Assembly (NCBI GenBank): GCA_946480575.1
Contig: CAMLKF010000073.1
Span: 1-8,049 of the forward strand
Reading direction: 5' to 3'
Length of the DNA: 8,049 nt
Source of the DNA: an uncultured Nitrososphaera sp.
GTDB taxonomy: Archaea; Thermoproteota; Nitrososphaeria; Nitrososphaerales; Nitrososphaeraceae
Shown here piece after piece: positions 5,833-8,049 of the stretch. Position 1 is the first letter of the stretch; each line of letters begins with the position of its first letter. Made by a program: the position numbers and the translations under genes. The notes beneath the pieces were generated by a model that did not search any database, was not told where the DNA came from, and was given only the letters and a program-made list of their open reading frames with translations.

Positions 5833-6368
5833 GTGTATCCCGTAACAGTGGTATGATGGCACTGGAAGCTTTAAAATTTTCTTAACGCTTGGAACTCCAA
5901 TCCAATCCTTTGCTATTAACTCCGCCTGCTGTTCTAGCACTGTGCAAGTCGCCTTTTCGTGTTTGTCAGATGGATAGCGGCGTATGCTTTTTTAGAATCT
6001 TGCGGACATTAATCCTGAACCTTGCCCTGACGCTTTCTCTTTCAGTCCAGTCCAGTCCGTCAATTGGCACGTTCCTTCCTTATGGTTTTCACACGTTCCA
6101 AAGCAAGCAATTAATTGCTTGAGTGCTTCATCACCCAAGACTTTAGCTGCAGTGCCATTGACCTCAACGGGTTCATGCAATGCAAAAATTCTTCTTCCGA
6201 CATTTTCATCTTCTTGCCGCGCTTGCTGGCTTCCTGCATGTCCTTCGCTAGCTGGATTAACTGATTGAATACCCGCGCCGCTTCAACTATCCTGTTTTGA
6301 TATTTGCGGATGCGTTTTCATTGAGCATGTCGGAAAACTGCCGAGACTGCGCCAAGTTGTTGTTCTTT
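5824..6368 (-). pseudogene. hsdR: Decayed C-terminal remnant of type I restriction enzyme subunit HsdR
   Basis: Read leftward in shifting frames, this stretch reproduces the C-terminal domain of type I restriction HsdR (DUF3387 region). In order: NNLAQSRQFSDMLNE, KRIRKYQNRIVEAARVFNQL, IQLAKDMQEASKRGKK, MSEEEF, HEPVEVNGTAAKVLGDEALK, ALERVKTIRK, NVPIDGLDWTERESVRARFR, NVRKILKKH, RRYPSDKHEKATCTVLEQ, QAELIAKDWIG and a stop at 5824-5826. Diagnostic family pieces are the YQNR segment, GDexLK, DWTxREsVRAxxR and YPxDKxxxATxxVLEQAEL. Five single-base changes break the frame: about 6315-6318 (A-run), 6184-6188 (T-run), 6105, 6074 and 5983. The ATPase and methylase-interaction parts of the roughly 1000-residue protein are absent, and no hsdM or hsdS is in the window. 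The enzyme would have been the DNA-translocating, cutting subunit of a restriction system. It cannot be functional as read. Confidence 0.8.
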
Positions 6369-6429
6369 AGGCGAAGCCGCAGTTGAAGTTATGGTATAGG
6401 AGGTAGTAGAGAACCAGACGGCTGGAGTA

Positions 6430-6934
6430 GTGGAAAAAGAAGCAGCAACAGCAGGTGTAATCGCTGGAGAAATAGTAGAGCAGACTATGGACACTAAAGG
6501 TGACTCAGAAGCGAAGCAGTCAGAACTTCAGGATGCTGTAGACAAAGCGACACAAGTCAATGAGGAGGGTCTTAATGAGACTGTGGTAGAGAAAAGATGT
6601 AGTAGTGAGCACCTTGGAGCCAGAAGAAGCTGTAACTGCAGTAGTAGAGGATGGAACAGTCAACGGTACCGAGAAGACCCTAGAAGTTGTAGAAGAAGTG
6701 CAGCAGGAACAGCAACGACGGGAACCAGAACAAGGTGATGCTGGTGATGCGCCAGCTCTATCACTTGAAGAAAAGGGTCCACAATATGAGGTCAGAGTAA
6801 CTGACCCCTCAAGAGAATGTAGAAGTAGGCACTTCTCTCTCGATCAAGCCGGTGACGATGACAACAACGCTACAGATACTAGCAGCAGCGGCAGCAGCAG
6901 TAGTAACAATACAGAGACAGGAGGAGCGGACTAA
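6430..6934 (+). pseudogene. Frameshifted acidic, low-complexity, sequon-rich ORF
   Basis: Two overlapping frames make one acidic reading: from GTG 6430 (EKEAATAGVIAGEIVEQTMD and onward to NETVVEK), then, after removing one A from the AAAA at about 6593-6597, EKDVVVSTLEPEEAVTAVVE onward to the TAA at 6932-6934. The joined product is about 167 residues, rich in Glu, Val, Gln and Asp, and ends in a Ser/Asn tail (TSSSGSSSSNNTETGGAD). It carries N-x-T sequons (NET, NGT, NAT, NNT), like the secreted protein downstream. The same frame continues upstream with similar composition to about 6370 but is broken by TAG at 6397-6399; no signal peptide or convincing start is seen. It may be the tail of a decayed surface-protein gene, two short genes, or a gene with a sequencing error. 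No family is recognised. Confidence 0.5.
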
Positions 6935-6985
6935 TTTAGCGAAGCCGGATGCATAATTTTCTTTCTCTGTTCTCACTCCCCTTTC

Positions 6986-6993
6986 CTTTTATT
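6986..6993 (+). promoter_or_regulatory. TATA-like element of the secreted protein gene
   Basis: CTTTTATTC around 6986-6994 lies about 30 bases before the ATG at 7020 within a pyrimidine-rich spacer, a spacing suited to a near-leaderless archaeal transcript. Confidence 0.4.
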
Positions 6994-7019
6994 CTTGTTA
7001 GTTCACCTTCAATATCGGA

Positions 7020-8049
7020 ATGGATAATGACAAAATCAGCTACAGGAGGAGAAGAAGAACTCCCCTCATTGCTCTACTAGGCGCAGTTCTTATCATTTTG
7101 GCTGTGACGCCTACAGCAGCGCTTGCAACAAAACAAGAAATCGAGGACACCATCGACTTTACAGATGAGTTCCTCGACGACGACATGCAGGAGATTGGAC
7201 CTTTAAGATTCACGCCGAGGTGGTCTGAGGTAGAATCTGTAGCCCCGAAGAGGATAGGTGTATTTTTTGCAGACTGCCGCCCCGGCGAATTTCCAATGTC
7301 GGGTCAACAGATACTGCAGTCCAGCCAGCTGCGTGTGATTGAAAGTTATGCTGTGGCAATGCCTGACGACTTTATGAGCTGGGTCTTTGCCATCAAGAAT
7401 AATGATGACGACAAAAGGAAGTTCTTGGCTGTAGGCGCAATATGCGCCGGTGAATCAGGTGTGGAACCAAGAGAGCCAGTCGTCAGCTCGCAAGAGGTGA
7501 ACAACATCATCAACAACATAGTCGTAATCGAAGAAGAAGGTGACGTTGTGCAGAACATCGATATTGACATCGACATGAAGGTGAACCAAGCAGTGGAAAT
7601 AAGGCAAACAGTAAACCAGATCGCGGTGCAGGTCAACAACAACGGGGGCAATGCGCAACTGGTAGTCAACCAGATAGCACAGCTGGCGACAGGTGATGAT
7701 ATAGAGCAGAAGGCGAAAGTGCAGCAGTTCTTGGAGCAGGCCGACCCGGAGAGTCCACAGTTTGAGGAAACGGTGCAGAGCTTGACACGCCAGAGCCAAC
7801 AACTGCAACAGCAGGGGCCAAACGCGACAGGCACAAACGCGACTTTGGTTCTGCCAGAGCCTGAGCCTGGGGTAATGACAAACGAGACTTCAACAGAAGA
7901 CTTCGGCGACAACGCCACTGAGCTACAACAGCAGCCAATGCAACCGGGACTGAACGCGACAGACGTAGACAACGCAACTACAGCCGGCGAAGACGACAAC
8001 GCAACTACAGCCGGCGAAGACGACAACGCAACTACAGCCGGCGAAGACG
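7020..8049 (+). CDS. Secreted/surface protein with Asn-glycosylation-sequon repeat tail (3' end beyond window)
   Basis: An open frame of 343 codons from ATG 7020 runs off the window without a stop. The N-terminus is a classic signal peptide: basic region (YRRRRRT, 8-14), hydrophobic core (15-30) and an ALA-T cleavage site (after about 36). The mature part has a folded-looking domain at about 60-145 with two Cys (86 and 142) that may form a disulfide. Next is an Asn/Val/Ile-rich stretch with alternating hydrophobic residues (158-222), then a Gln/Glu-rich helical segment (228-265). The tail from 266 on holds eight N-x-T sequons and enters a 9-residue repeat, DNATTAGED. I recognise no named family. 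It should be exported and may be N-glycosylated on the cell surface. The reverse-strand frames across it are antisense shadows. Confidence 0.8.
   Translation, partial: MDNDKISYRRRRRTPLIALLGAVLIILAVTPTAALATKQEIEDTIDFTDEFLDDDMQEIGPLRFTPRWSEVESVAPKRIGVFFADCRPGEFPMSGQQILQSSQLRVIESYAVAMPDDFMSWVFAIKNNDDDKRKFLAVGAICAGESGVEPREPVVSSQEVNNIINNIVVIEEEGDVVQNIDIDIDMKVNQAVEIRQTVNQIAVQVNNNGGNAQLVVNQIAQLATGDDIEQKAKVQQFLEQADPESPQFEETVQSLTRQSQQLQQQGPNATGTNATLVLPEPEPGVMTNETSTEDFGDNATELQQQPMQPGLNATDVDNATTAGEDDNATTAGEDDNATTAGED
7968..8048 (+). repeat. 27-base tandem repeat, three perfect copies, continuing past the window
   Basis: Three identical 27-base units (7968-7994, 7995-8021, 8022-8048), each encoding DNATTAGED, lie in frame within the secreted protein gene; base 8049 matches the start of a fourth. 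Every unit carries one N-A-T glycosylation sequon and acidic residues. Perfect identity at DNA level, including synonymous positions, points to recent expansion by slippage or recombination. Confidence 0.9.

Noticed and set aside
5790..5850. Possible structured small RNA or tRNA in the G-rich hairpin region
   Set aside because: No tRNA T-loop or A/B box pattern and no known RNA family recognised; the hairpin is explained as the 3' end of the HsdR remnant.
5743..5856. 37-codon ATG frame on the plus strand between the ATPase promoter and the HsdR remnant
   Set aside because: It overlaps the hairpin at 5807-5832 and the end of the HsdR remnant, and resembles no protein I know.
5889..6122. Plus-strand 77-codon frame
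   Set aside because: It is antisense to the recognisable HsdR remnant, which explains the base pattern better.
5992..6180. Minus-strand 62-codon frame as an independent small Cys-containing protein
   Set aside because: Its first half is a genuine HsdR segment and the Cys-rich second half is out-of-frame translation; the family motif DWTERESVRARFR lies in another frame.
6398..6404. AGGAGGT, a strong Shine-Dalgarno match
   Set aside because: No start codon lies within the usual 5-10 bases downstream; the nearest, GTG 6430, is about 25 bases away.
7346..8026. Long minus-strand Ser/Cys-rich frames opposite the secreted protein gene
   Set aside because: The plus strand gives a continuous frame with signal peptide and in-frame repeats; the reverse frames are by-products of its codon bias and repeats.
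7968..8048. CRISPR-like array
   Set aside because: The units are directly adjacent without spacers and are in frame within a protein gene.

Overview
The window looks like a chromosomal segment of a Nitrososphaera-type ammonia-oxidising archaeon (Nitrososphaerota/Thaumarchaeota). Pointers are an archaeal Sm-like protein, a RadB-like RecA-family ATPase, TATA-type promoters about 26 bases ahead of very short leaders, a bacterial-type SAM synthetase in an archaeal setting, and a secreted Asn-sequon-rich surface protein. The assignment is inference from gene content; there is no rRNA or other phylogenetic marker here.

Left part (1-2698): the window opens with the N-terminus of a family 2 glycosyltransferase on the minus strand, cut by the window edge. 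An AT-rich spacer and a doubtful small hydrophobic ORF (189-416) follow. A RadB-like ATPase (minus) and an LSm protein (plus) diverge from one short promoter region. metK follows the LSm gene after 31 bases, probably in the same transcript. This part is housekeeping: recombination, RNA metabolism and methyl-donor synthesis.

Middle part (2700-5733): a copper-handling cassette. It encodes a free 47-residue YHS metal-binding protein, a free 76-residue HMA (CopZ-like) chaperone and a Cu(+) P1B-type ATPase whose N-terminus is a YHS domain rather than HMA. The ATPase gene is convergent with the chaperone gene and overlaps it by 8 bases. Two near-identical palindromes containing TACAnnTGTA lie just upstream of the TATA boxes of the YHS gene (2926-2941) and the ATPase gene (5720-5733). 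This suggests one metal-responsive regulator controls both; the chaperone promoter lacks the site.

Right part (5734-8049): accessory DNA. A decayed C-terminal remnant of a type I restriction HsdR subunit (minus, 5824 to about 6368) carries about five single-base indels. It abuts a frameshifted acidic, sequon-rich ORF (plus, to 6934). An apparently intact secreted protein gene (7020 to the window end) then follows. Its Asn/Thr-rich tail enters a perfect 27-base tandem repeat encoding DNATTAGED that continues past the window.
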